From Prochilodus magdalenae (Eukaryota > Chordata > Actinopteri > Characiformes > Prochilodontidae): a stretch of 64,000 nucleotides of DNA. Below the pieces are notes generated by a model. The model had not been told where the DNA came from and ran no database searches. It worked only from the letters and a program-made list of their open reading frames with translations. Where the stretch lies: contig JAMWET010001646.1 of assembly GCA_024036415.1 (NCBI GenBank), positions 352,501 through 416,500 on the forward strand. Direction: 5' to 3'. The translations under genes were made by a program, and so were the position numbers. Shown here piece after piece: positions 1 to 11,080 of the stretch (positions are counted from its first letter, which is position 1; the number at the start of each line of letters is the position of its first letter).

Positions 1-480
1 GGGCCAGGCTGCTCGAGGCCTGCTCTTGAGCAAAATTGATCTGCTCTATTAATTGCTGCCATTGATCAGCTGCGAGCCTGACAGAAGCCTGTTGCCGTTC
101 GCGAGGCCACTACCTTTACAGAGCCATAACAAACTTCTGGAGGAAATCGCAGAGTGGCTGATGGAAACATCACAGTCCACTGGGCTTTCAGTTAAGCAGA
201 GGAGGCCTCGGCCATAACACTTAAAAAGATACAGCCCGGCCGCTAATAAACTACGTCAAATAAAAGTCAAGGAGTTTGGAGGAAGGATTCTATTTTTACT
301 CAGTGTGGCAGCACCATAATTCACTGCTTTACTTCAGCAGCTAAAGTTTTACAGGCTCCCCTGGTCAAGCGGTGCGGTGGGTGGGGGAGATAGAGCCTGG
401 CCCCTACTGTTTTATATGCAGCCGCTTTAGCTGAGGAGAGCAGGGTGTTCAGAGAGGTCTGATGGGATTTTCAAGCCTAA
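1..480. other. Unique noncoding segment, possible conserved element
   Basis: No coding frame is supported. The first 250 bases mix GC-rich blocks with AT-rich homeobox-like cores (ATTAATTG, CGCTAATAAACTACGTC) and show no repeat structure, which is how many vertebrate conserved noncoding elements look. This is a guess from composition only. Confidence 0.25.
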
Positions 481-499
481 ATAAATAAACAGAATAAAA

Positions 500-863
500 A
501 GCACTGCAGAGAGAAGGAGAGAGAGAAAGAGAGATGGAAGGGGCTTCTATATAGGGAGGTAATATTAGTTTGTGATTGATTGGGGAGCGAGGGACCTGGG
601 GAAGGAGCAAGAGAGCGAGAGAAAGAGGGAGGGTAGAGCTTGCATAAGAGCCAGGTGCTGTGGCATTTGTCATTTATTCTTTTTGCTGTTAATTATCATG
701 TTCGCCTCTTTGGTTCTCTCTCTCTTTCTCTCTCTTTTTTCTGTCCTCATTTTCTCCCTCTATCTTTCCTCTTTTTTCTCGCACACCCATTCCTTCTGTC
801 TCTCCATCTCACACATCATCTCTCTCTCCCCCTCTCTAACTCACACCCACACTCCCACCTCTC

Positions 864-959
<96 letters not shown>

Positions 960-1247
960 CTTTGCACTTGCCTGCTTGCTTTTTTAATTTTCTAAATGCT
1001 TGCTTTTAATTAAACATCAAACTCGCACAACAGTGAAAGGAAGTAAATTATGCCCAACACCCTCTGCCTTCTTTATAAGCTCTCTGAAACTGTGCGTGCT
1101 GGATTTTCGAAGAGCTTTCGGGCTGCTTCACATAACACAAGTATTTACTTTTACAGACACACAGTTGGATTTAGGTCTACTGGTTAATGCTGCTGTTCAT
1201 GTTACCTTAAATGACACTGCGGGAAAAATATGCATGCATGTATACCA

Positions 1248-1281
<34 letters not shown>

Positions 1282-1475
1282 TCTCTCTCTGTCTCTCTCT
1301 CTTAGTCTCTCTTTCTCTTGCGCTCTTATTTTTAAGTCTCTGTGGGCTCTCAGTTTTCTCTCTCTCTCAGCCTCTATCTGTGTCTTTCTCTTTCTTATTT
1401 TTCTGTCTTACTCAGTCTTTCTGTCTCTCTTTTTTCTTTCGTTCTCTCTCTATCTGTTTCATTATGTCTCTCTCT

Positions 1476-1511
<36 letters not shown>

Positions 1512-1520
1512 GTTTCTGTA
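500..1520. repeat. GA/CT microsatellite cluster
   Basis: A GA-rich stretch (505-640) is followed by long CT tracts at 715-955 and 1247-1520. The best pure runs are about 890-957 and 1247-1272. Ser/Leu-only reading frames across these tracts are artefacts of the dinucleotide repeat. Between the tracts (960-1240) is unremarkable unique sequence. Confidence 0.95.
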
Positions 1521-3010
1521 AAATTAAATAAGCTGTAAATCACTGGTACGGATATTGGAGGGAAACAAAGGGCCTCTGAAAGATTCTGTCCTTACCTATG
1601 AACATATCCCAAATAAAGAACACTCTGCTGAAGGCCCTGAAAGTGTAATCCAATAAACTACATTTACTCAATTAGCCTACACATATCACACATATGCTAA
1701 ACCTTTGATCTAAACTACACTTTAGACTTCATTCTGAATGCTTGATGGCGCTGACCAATCACATGCACTGCTAAAGTTCTGTGTGAAAATGTTCTAAGTT
1801 GAAGGAACAGTATTACTGAGTGCCTGAATAATGTTGCGGGATATGTTTGTCTTTCTTTAAGGCAGTAGAATAAAAAGGTAATAACTTAAATTTCCAATGA
1901 AATGGAGAATTCTGTTTACATATATATAGTTGAATGAGTTAGGTACATAGAACTGACACACTGATGACCTCAGACTGAGGATCTCCTACTTATACAAATA
2001 CAAATTTTGCAAAAACAGAAGAGGGCCTTAAAATAAAAAAAAAAAAATCCAAGGCTTAAATTGTTACAGAATGGTCTTAACTTACATTCTCATGCTCATG
2101 TTCAAGTTTAGCGAATCACTGATATAAACCAAAAGTGCAGGCTCAGTTAAGGCGATGTTGGCACTTTATATACCCCTTATAAGACATGGTACATGGTCAT
2201 CAACTCCTTTATCAAATGTTCTGTTCCACCTTAAATGCTTAAGATTCTAGAAGTGCCAAAACAGACATGTAGCACCATTTAGTGGATTGGCTAAACCAGC
2301 TCATAAAATAAAAGCCAAGTTTATCTTTAAGAAGATGCACAATCACAGATGGACAATTTCAGTTGTTGCTAGTCGGCTTTGTAAATTTCACCCTGGACAT
2401 TTTCTCAAACCTTAGACAATATCAAGCAGCTTCTCTTAGCATTCTGCACTGAAGAGACTGAAGATCAGCAGTTCCAGCTTTTTTTAACAACCAAACCCCA
2501 ACAGCAACCTGTAAGAAACACCCATGCTGTGTGATTTTATCCACTTGGAGTAGATCATCAAATTTCTATAGTAAGTAACTAAGTAACTCAAATCTACGTT
2601 GTGTTGATGTTGAGATTGAAAGCAAGTAGGTAGTATAGGTAACGTTAGCTACAGCAAGTTCCAAGTAACTAATGTGAACATACATGAGTAAATAGTATGC
2701 TAACTTAGTTTATAACACTTTGGTTCATTTTATGTTCCTGCCTATGTCTATGTCACCATGCTGCTTGTGTTGCTTCCAGCAAATCACAGCACAGCTCATC
2801 ATATTATTCATGAACTCATCAAAAAGAAAAAAACAAAACAGGTTGTTTCATTTTACGGCCTAATCATCGTAAATGAGCATGCAAATCTCCATCTGGGCAT
2901 TTTTCACCTTAACTAAATTCGCATACCTTAATAACTAGACTAATAACTAATTATTATACTATTTAATATACTGAATACATATTACGCTTTTAAAGTTACA
3001 CCTCTTAGAA
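1521..3010. other. AT-rich noncoding DNA, no feature seen
   Basis: Unique-looking AT-rich sequence with a short poly(A) at 2032-2047 and no reading frame, RNA gene or repeat that I can support. Confidence 0.6.
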
Positions 3011-3850
3011 AATAGTTGCACCCAGGTTAAATCAACCTTGGTGGGGAGGACTGACATCATAAGACATGTGAGGGATTCATGTTTTACACTCAGCTGCAAA
3101 TGTGATGAAAGAACATGCTGTACCTGACTGACTCTATAGGGTTGTCCTGTTGCATATAGTTTCCATTCTGACTTGTGCGGTTGTGTTGGTAGCATGCTGT
3201 TGTATTTGCAGCATTCAAGTGAAGTATGCCTTGGAGTTTCAAGCAGTGGGAGAAGAGGGTACGCATTGTAGGGCTCCGAGAGGCAGGATGGCCTTATCGA
3301 TATATATTGTGTCCTATACTGGTGCGGATCTTACCTTAGCACACTGTTGGTGGTGGTGTTAGAAGGCATGCACCAGCGTCATGAAGGATTTGGGAGAACA
3401 TGTGCAGAGTGACCCAACAGCTATGATTGCGGTAAGTTCAGCAAGCAGTTCTGCCCTCCATAAATCATCCTGTTAGTGTCAGCACCTCTAGCAGACAGCT
3501 GCACAATACACGACTACAGGCACACACAGCGACTGCCCTTAGCACCACGTCAACGTAACCAAAGACTTCCATGGTGTTGTGCCACACTGTCAGGAAAAAT
3601 GGCAGCAGGTCATCTTTAGTGACAAGCCCCACTTTTGCCATTCTGGAGCCAACCAACAAATCTGTGTGTGGAGGCCACGTCGTCAGCGTCACACGTTCAG
3701 AAGGCCTGTGGTAATTTAGCCTCCACCCCTACCACAAGATCTGCATGAACTGTGTGGAAATATTTATGCTGCATGCGATGGAATATCACAGGACACCATT
3801 AGGAACCACTACCATTCAATGTTATGATATTGCATTAGCATACATGATGG
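3010..3850 (+). mobile_element. Decayed Tc1-like transposase copy (family A)
   Basis: The plus strand from about 3400 encodes broken pieces of a Tc1/mariner DDE transposase. The clearest is VIFSDKPHFCHSGANQQICVW near 3611-3675, matching the family motif around the second catalytic Asp (FSDESRF), followed by the conserved nucleotide stretch CGTCACACGTTCAGAAGGCCTG. Frameshifts and stops break the frame, so it is inactive. Compared with the copy at 63.67 kb it has about 275 extra bases (about 3131-3405) between the shared segments TACCTGACTGAC and GTGACCCAAC, either an insertion here or a deletion there. Ends are not clearly defined. Confidence 0.8.
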
Positions 3851-6800
3851 CACAATGTCATACTGACATTGATTATCAGTCTAAATTTTAATATTACTAG
3901 CATTCTTTCTTCTGGCTGCATCTATTACATGGGCTGGCAAATCCACATTTGGGTGTTTTTCACTCCAGCTAAAGTCACATACCTTCAGTGTAGAGAAAAG
4001 TTTAGTGTACTGTATAAATGCATTTTATGGCACCTTAGTCTGCGTTGAGTAATTTGAACACTGTAAGTAAAACTAAAGCCAGTACAGTCTACAGGTGTTA
4101 TTTTTGCATTACTTGTTTTAAACCACACCATTTTTAATAAATATAATAAATCTTTTTCCCTGCTGGATTATGGCCCCTCTACATCCTGTTAGTGTTTGGG
4201 CACTACGGTAGCCTCTGTATCCTCCCCCACTCCTCCCCTCGACCTACCATCTGTTCTCTGTCTGCTGTTTTACTCTATCTTTTTCCCTGAGTCCCAGCTC
4301 TATGTCTACCTCTCTTGCCCACCGCTCTTACACACCTCCTAATTCTTCATTTATATGTGTTAAGTGAAACAGGGTCCTGTTCAGCAGACTGTATTTTTAG
4401 CAGCAATGATGCAACTTCTCCCTTATGCTACTAATACACAGAGGTATAAGCACAGCTTCTTCAGTAAGTCCATATTTGTTTGTGTGTGTGTGTATGTGTG
4501 GGTCGGTGTTTGTGTATGGAGCAGAAAACAGTGGCACAATTGCAGTTTAGCCCACAGCTTTTAGCAGCATTAGCAGCAAAAGCACCTTCAGTGTTAACAA
4601 ATTGTATTGCTCTCGCTCTCCTCCATCTGTTTAGAAAGTGTGTGCGTTTAGTGTTTGCACACTGCTTCATTGGTATTATTAGAAACCCCTTCCCCCACCA
4701 TCTCATCAAGACACCATGCTTAATTTCCTCTGAAATGATGGATAATACTTAAATCGAGTTGACTTCCTGCTGTCAAGGCCAGTTTGACTTTCCTTGCAAT
4801 TGAACACATGAGAAAGGGGAAGTCTTGCACAAAGAAAAGGGTTGAACCCTATTTACCTTATTTGAAGCACACTTATTTCCTATCTGCAGGTGGGACAATC
4901 TACTCCCACCTGGAAGTTTCAGTATCACAGTGACAAAAAGCAAAAAAAAAAAAACTGTCATAATAATTGATTTAATTGAATAATTAAAAAAAGCTTGGAA
5001 GGTGAGGACTATTATTGTATTTCTTCCTTGACACATGAAGCCAGCCACACTTCTGCTAAGGCACTCCTGAAATGGAAGCCAAACTGCCAATTATGTTAGA
5101 TTGACTAACAGATGCCCACTTGGGGTTGCATGTCTTCAAATTTAAGTCAACAGTTATTCGGTGAAAGTTGAGTTGACGTCAACTATTCGCTGATGATGTC
5201 ATGAACAAAATCTCGAGAGACTTTAAAAATCCAGAAGGACAAAAGGACAAGGGAGAAACCTAGCAAGCTTTAGGGCCTAGAGACATTGTTGTAGTGAGGG
5301 TGGCTACCAACTACCTATCATCCAGAGTCCTACCTCCAGCAGTAAGCACAGATGTTTGGAGTGATGAAGATGGTAATGTTCTTGTACGTTGTTAGCAATG
5401 CTGAACTTCAGTAATACTTGTTTCTTACTTTTCTGAAATGCTAGCTAAAGAAGGCTAGCACAGCCCAGCTAAGTTCACTCCATCAGGAGAAATAGTGGAG
5501 AAGCTAATACTATGTTTACATGTTGGAATTTAAAAAAAAAGTCTATTTCTGTGCCTCATTGCATGACTGATGATGGCATGCAGTCATATAGATGTGTATA
5601 GTTGTCATGGTATGTCCACTAGAAATCTGTAAAAACTAAGGAGGGTTTTAACAATCTCTGTTATTTATTTTTGAAGGAAAAAGCCATGGGAATGCAAGAT
5701 CTCACCGCCTTCTGATGACCATACGTTTTATTTGCACTGACATTGGGGGATATTTTTTTATGGTCAGAAATCTGACTGGCTTAAGCGCTTCATAGCTACA
5801 CCCCTGGTTAACTATCAAGTAAAGACCTAAGCCTACAGATGTAGGAAGTGTGCACTGTGAGGATGTGAACAAGAGAGCATTAAGTTGGTGGAGGTCAGGT
5901 GGTCGTGATTCAAACAACTTTCCTCTATTGGTGCAAACAGCTACCCCAAAACACAGTGAAGGCCCATAACGTAGCATACGTTTTGGGGTGGCTATTTAGA
6001 TTTCAAGGAAGACCACTGGCCACCCTGGTCACCTCTTTAAGATCCCCACCCTCCTGGTCCTCTCAAACATTACATCTACAGCATTAATTCATGGGTGATG
6101 GTGTAACCATGCTTCACAATGTGGAAATCTAGCCTTTCCCATATTTGCAGCAAAAAAAATTGCACATTAATGCTGGGATCAATTCCCATCATAGAGGGAA
6201 AGGAGAGGAAACGCGGAAATTGAATTTATACTGGTAAGCTCCATTTATAATCGTAATGATAACCTTGAACATCTACAGGTATACAATGACATGCTAGTAA
6301 ATAGCTCTTGTGCTTCGCAGATGATTTATGGCAGCACTGCGTGTGAGTTTTATGCATGTTTGTGGCTAAACACACACTTAACACACATGCATCAGTACGA
6401 TCGAGTATCACTAGTGAAGGTGAAATTGCTGTAATCTGCTAAATGAATAGCATTGGCTGGTTTCGTGGGTAGTAGTGCTATCAAGCTCTATGTATTTAAG
6501 GCTTTTCTATGTGTGTGTGTGTACCTGTTCGTGTGTGCTTGTGTGTAAAAGAATGGATCCTTGGGCTACCCAGATACCGGGGTGATTCCATTTGTGGAAA
6601 GGCCCAGCTAGAGCAGCCAGTGACTGATCTGAAGAGACAGATTGTAATGTAGAGCATAGTTTGAGGGGGGAAAACAGAAAGAACTTGCTGACAGAGTGGG
6701 TTCTTCTATTATACTAGTTAATAAGATGGAGGGAGAGAGGCTTGCTCTTCTCCCCTTTTCCTCATTTCATCAGTGCCAACATACAGCAAAATAAATGCTC

Positions 6801-7900
6801 CCAAGCATGAGTAACATAAGAAGATATAGATTTTAATATCTTTATAAACATTTTTTTTGTATAGTCGTCTGAGAACAACTTGTCAAACCATCAAATAACT
6901 GGGTTGGCGAGACGCAGGAGAATAGAGGGCACGGTGGAAGAGTAAGGGGACTGAATTGTGCAGTTTCTTTGAAAATGTTGCCTAAAGCATGTAAGAAATA
7001 ATAATAAAAAAAAAAAGAAAAGGAAAGGAAATCAAAAGGGAAAAAAATTTGCAGAAAGGTACTCCTCTGCATGAGAAGTCAGAAACCCTGTTGTCATCAG
7101 AAATGTCATTCAGTCACGGTTTTTGCCACGGTTCAGATTAATATCTCCCTTACAAGACCATCTACTGCTGACGGTACAGTTCACAGTTCGTTATTTTTTT
7201 ACAAAGACCGTCTCAATAAAGGAGGCACAATTCTCCAGCAGTTCTCGGGCACCCGTCATGATCTGACACCCCGTCCACAGTGCCGCCTCTGTTCGAAACA
7301 GACGAGATTGTCTTTCTTCAGGTCCCCAGTTGGCCTTGTTTGAGAACAGCAGCCATTAAGTGTCCAACAAACAGTCCTATGGCTCGGAAAGGTCATTTTT
7401 GGCCATGGTGAATTGAAAATCCTTGTTATACTTCATCACAACAAGATTTTTTTTTTGTTTTGTCTCCTGTTCCTTATCTTCTCTGGTTATTATTGAACAG
7501 TGGTTTTCACAGCCTGCTAAGAGAGAAGGGTGTCCGTGTTTTTGATGGAGGGTTCAGACAGAGGGCTGTTAGCAAAAATGGAGTTCACCCCAATTTGACC
7601 TGGGTCCCCTCGGGGTGCTTCCTGTTTCCATGCCCCCCGTTAGCAGGTCATCTCCAGTTTCCAGCTCAGCCAAATCAAACAAACACAAAAGACGAGAAAC
7701 ACGCACAACTTTTCATATCTTTTTTATCGTGGACACACACACCCACACCCAGGCACTCTTTCTCCCATGTGCACACACACCCGGTCACACACACAGTTTT
7801 CGAAGCGCTGGCTTCTTTACACAATATAGCAGCTCATTATCGTTAGGCTTCATAATGTACCGTCACAAACTAATCCAGACGTAGAAGGGAGAATGACAAA
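3851..7900. other. Noncoding DNA with short simple repeats
   Basis: A TG microsatellite lies at 4478-4515 and another at 6511-6545. Around 5140-5215 there is a repetitive-looking stretch (GTTGAGTTGACGTCAACTATTCGC) that may be a fragment of a hAT-type nonautonomous element. The 7.07-7.85 kb segment is GC-richer with a CA run at 7733-7800 and might be distal 3' UTR of rtn4rl1. No gene is supported. Confidence 0.5.
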
Positions 7901-7902
7901 TG

Positions 7903-8247
7903 ATACAGTCATATGCAAAAGTTTCAAATGGCATATGTTCATAAGTACAAATAAGTACACATCCTCTACAGAGAACACTCTTCTGCACAATTCAATGCAC
8001 AATTACTCAACATATTTGGAAAAAAAAGTTATGGCAGATTTATGGCACATTTTATATTGACATTAGTTCAGTATGTTAAAAAAATAGTAACAGGAATGTG
8101 CAATAAATGTGCAGTAATATTTGCGGAGATTTACTGTATTTACATATGTTCCCTGTAGAGCATGTGAACCGATTTACACTTAGAAAACCAACAAAATATA
8201 TTTCATTTCATTTCACAAAGGGTGTTCAAACATTTGCATATAACTAT
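7903..8247. mobile_element. Small nonautonomous TIR element (mariner/Tc1-type MITE)
   Basis: The left end reads CAGTCATATGCAAAAGTTT after a TA, and the right end is its imperfect reverse complement, AAACATTTGCATATAACT before a TA-like site. The inverted similarity continues inward: CATCCTCTACAGAGAACAC near 7961 faces GTTCCCTGTAGAGCATGTG near 8149. The element is about 345 bp, AT-rich, and has no transposase. TA flanks are the insertion signature of Tc1/mariner elements. Confidence 0.7.
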
Positions 8248-8599
8248 TTATGTAGACATTAAATGGAATGAAGAGATATAAAACATCTATTTTGAAAACG
8301 GATGGAATTTAGGCAACAGTTTGACTGAGGTAAGATAACCAGTGTGCTTTTATAGAGGCTAGTCAGTTCGAGTGCACTGTATTCATCCTTGTAAAACACT
8401 GAACGTTCTAGCCTGATTAGAAGGTTCTCCTTGGTGATAGATAATAGTATGTCATTTTACATCTGGCCTGGTCTGGATGGCAGCAACTATTCAGAAAGAT
8501 ATATCTGGCAGCGCTTTAAGTGAAGGATGGCATTTTAAACTTCAACTATTTGTTTATTTTTGCTATGCCCAATTGAATTCACAAACTTTGATGACAGTT

Positions 8600-9536
8600 A
8601 TTAAACAGCATAGCATACATGACATTTATTTCAACCTGATCTTCATTGGGTTATTTCCAGAATGGTCTTGTTGGATTTGGGGAGTAGCAGAATACATGTA
8701 ACATGTAAAGAAAGGAAAAGTGGAAACACATAAGTAAATGGAGAAATGGAAATAAGTGTGATGCCTTCCAAATAAGAGGTGATTACTTGTGGAATTATAT
8801 TCAGATGTTGTCATGGAAGGACATTTCAAGCTGTGCTCTTTCTAGATCCAATGCAAACATGAGAAAACGAAAAAGGAAGGGCAAAATGGAAGACAGGGCA
8901 TACTGAAGATGAGCATGACCATTGGCAGAAAAGCTTCATTGTCTGGATACACAAACAACACTTTGTTTTACACTTCAGTATATGGCCACTTCATTATACA
9001 CAAATTTAAATGGGAGGAAAAACCATACGAGTATTCAAATCCGATTGTTTAATCGTTTAGATTACATTGCTAAAATATTGTTGATTGGGCATGTTGTAAT
9101 CTGCAGTGGAGAAACCTTCTCAACCCTGGGTTTCAGTTACATGTCATATTCACTTTTTCATGTGATGTTGGTGAGCCTTCACAAATTTGTAACTGATAGA
9201 GACTCCGCCAAAAGTAAATGAAAATGGCATGGCAACAGTGGCAGTGCAAGCATGTATAGTTTGCCCTAATTCTTCTCCTTCAAATCTTCCGCCCTTCAGG
9301 TTGCCCCAATTTGTGAGTCTTTAGCAATATGATGTTCAACCATGTGTGTCTATTTCAGAGTCTAAATGGCAAAGCTCCTTACACAGTATTTTACAGACAC
9401 ACATACATTGACTCGCACTCCCACACACACTTGCACGCACACAGAAACACATGTTAAGAGGCCTTGCAAGGCTGGAGCTAGAGTGGATCGGAGGACTGCA
9501 TTGTTTTCAAATAGCTATAATGCATCATCATCAAGT
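8600..9536 (-). other. rtn4rl1: Probable 3' UTR of rtn4rl1 with candidate poly(A) signal
   Basis: Downstream of the stop on the minus strand the first canonical AATAAA occurs at 8630-8625 and a second at 8558-8553 (TTTATT on the plus strand). A 0.9-kb 3' UTR would be ordinary for this family. The stretch contains a short CA run at 9410-9440 and no other coding sequence. The UTR could extend further, toward the moderately GC-rich 7.0-7.85 kb segment. Confidence 0.35.
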
Positions 9537-10523
9537 TCAACGTAGGATGAATCCAGTGCTTAGCAGCAAAAGAAGTTCCACAATCCTGGAAAAACAGGAG
9601 AGGGGCCAATGGGCGTTCCCTCTGTTGGTGGCTTGCTGGACCCCACTGGGGGGACGCACAGAGGTCCGGGGGGTACATTTGTGCTTTCTCCGTGTGGTCA
9701 AACTATCAGGGGAAGTGTGGTCATATTTCCCAGTGAAATCAGGTGAGGAGTACTCCTTGTCTGCCATCTCCTTTGAGGTGTGCACCTCGTTGGGCCCTTT
9801 CCCCTTACTGTTCCTGTTTCGCTGGCGCGTACAGTTCCGGATGCGACCAGGTCTTTGAGGAGTCACCACTTCCGGGGAATCTCCTGGGCCTGCCTGAACA
9901 CCGTTTATAGCAGGGGGAGGCTGGGGGAGAGGTGAAGGTGAGGAGGGGAATTGTTCAGTAGGGTGGGGTTGGTGTGGGTGTGTGTGGGGAGGCTGGGCGG
10001 GTTGAGGCTCTTGCTTCAATGAGACCTTGTCCGTTCCAGCCCATGGCTTGGTCTTGCTCTGGTGCAGGGACTCGGATCCAGAGCAATTAGGGAAATCCTC
10101 TTTCCTCAGCTGTTTCAGGTCCTTTCCTGCCAGCTCACCTGGAGCCACACAGCCAACTGACGATGTGGAGCCACGGAACCTCTTGAGCCAGTCCCACAGA
10201 GACAAGGCCTTGCAGTCACACTCCCAGGGGTTGTCGTTGAGACGCAGGTACTCCAGTGCACCCAGCATGGCCAGGCAATCTCCAGACAGTTCTGTCAGGG
10301 AGTTGTTGAACAGATACAGCGTGGTGAGGCGCTTTAAGTCGTGGAAGGCCAGGCGGTCCACCCACTGCAACTGGTTGTGGTGCAACAGCAGCCGGTCCAA
10401 AGCCCGCAGGCCTCTGAAGGTGTTTTGGTGCAGGCTCCACAGGCGGTTCCCATGAAGAAACAGGTGACTCAGGTTGTGTAGGTCTATAAACATATCATCC
10501 TGCAGGTACTCCAAATGGTTATC
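9537..10523 (-). other. rtn4rl1: rtn4rl1 coding exon 3 (last LRRs, LRRCT, stalk, GPI signal)
   Basis: The acceptor is a T-rich tract ending in TATAG at 10524, and the exon begins with codons for [10 protein letters not shown], which restores the family segment LQYLYLQ-DNH exactly in phase 0. The exon is 987 nt including the stop. It carries the C-terminal half of the LRR solenoid and the four-cysteine LRRCT. N-glycosylation sequons appear at NLS, NNS, NCS and NCT. The stalk and lipid-anchor signal follow. The likely GPI attachment site is in the small-residue stretch ATNRGN just before the hydrophobic tail. Confidence 0.93.
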
Positions 10524-11080
10524 CTATAAAAAGACAAAGAAGACATGTTTTTGTTTTTGGTAGTATGTCATTTTGCTAGTTCACAGACAGCATGATGTAT
10601 ATCACCTAAACAGAAAAGTCGCGTTTACCTGCAGATACAAGTACTGCAGATTGCGAAGGCCCTGGAAGATGTTATTAGGCAGTGCACTCAGGCCACAGCG
10701 GTACAGGTGTAGGGCATGGAGACGTCCAAGCCCATGAAAGGTCTCTGGGGACAAGGTGCGCAGGTGGCGGTTGTCCCCTAGATCTAGCTCCTCCAGGAGA
10801 GTAAAGCCTTGAAAGGTGGAGGGCTCAATGTAGGTGATGTTATTGGAATAGATCCACAGTGTGACCGTAGTGGGACTGAAGTGGCCCCGCAGTAGCCTGT
10901 GGATCTTGTTGTTCTGGAGAAAGATGCGCTCACTGTGCGGGGGAATGCCCTCAGGGACGGACAGGAAGTTGTGGGCCTGGCAGCTGACGGTGCTGGGGGC
11001 TGAGTAGCAGATGCAGTGGCGCGGGCAGGACCAGGACAGCTCCAACCCCCAGAGCACCAGCAGGAACTCAAGCCCACAGC
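9537..11080 (-). CDS. rtn4rl1: Reticulon-4 receptor-like 1 (Nogo receptor-like, NgR3), coding exons 2 and 3
   Basis: The protein is a GPI-anchored leucine-rich-repeat receptor on neuronal surfaces; the mammalian family binds myelin inhibitors and chondroitin sulfate proteoglycans and limits axon growth and synapse number. The coding sequence joins 11080-10629 to 10523-9537 (TGA at 9539-9537). Numbering assumes a 6-codon first exon, giving about 484 residues against 441 in human. Residues 7-22 are the hydrophobic signal core. An LRRNT cap follows (CPRHCICY, then SCQAHNF), then about eight LRRs to residue 253, including [21 protein letters not shown] and LSHLFLHGN. The LRRCT cap has Cys 258, 260, 281 and 303. 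A Pro/His-rich stalk (about 326-371), a basic segment with RKHKC, and PPSGVQQ lead to a hydrophobic tail (469-484) typical of GPI signals. These motifs fit NgR3 better than NgR1 or NgR2. I cannot tell whether this is the teleost a or b copy. Sense-strand start ATG is not in these exons. Confidence 0.95.
10524..10628 (-). other. rtn4rl1: 105-bp GT-AG intron inside the LRR region of rtn4rl1
   Basis: The minus strand reads CAG|GTAAACG at the donor and TTTTTATAG|GATAACC at the acceptor. Removing it joins LQYLYLQ to DNHLEYLQ in frame with phase 0. The intron is AT-rich and very short, which is normal for small teleost introns. Confidence 0.92.
10629..11080 (-). other. rtn4rl1: rtn4rl1 coding exon 2 (signal core, LRRNT, first LRRs)
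   Basis: The acceptor is a pyrimidine tract ending in TTTAG at 11081 (minus strand). The exon then opens with GC as the last two bases of a split codon, followed by Cys-Gly-Leu-Glu-Phe-Leu-Leu. This is the same position at which the family switches from its short first exon into the signal peptide core (Gly-Cys-Cys-Val-Glu-Leu-Leu in mammals). The exon is 452 nt long and ends after the codon CAG of the segment LQYLYLQ, with donor CAG|GTAAACG. Reading past the donor gives NATFLFR and a stop, which does not match the family and confirms the splice. Confidence 0.93.

Noticed and set aside
572..1009. Ser/Leu-rich open frames across CT repeats
   Set aside because: Several frames are open at once over the same dinucleotide repeat, which is expected by chance in simple sequence.
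1597..1606. A correctly phased ATG plus donor on the minus strand that could serve as rtn4rl1 exon 1
   Set aside because: It lies downstream of the gene's stop codon on the minus strand, so it cannot be the first exon.
7460..7884. Plus-strand frames of 128 and 89 codons
   Set aside because: Low-complexity CA-repeat-derived His/Thr/Pro stretches with no domain; the region is more likely distal UTR or intergenic.
10027..10455. Plus-strand frame of 142 codons over the receptor exon
   Set aside because: It is the antisense shadow of the rtn4rl1 LRR region.
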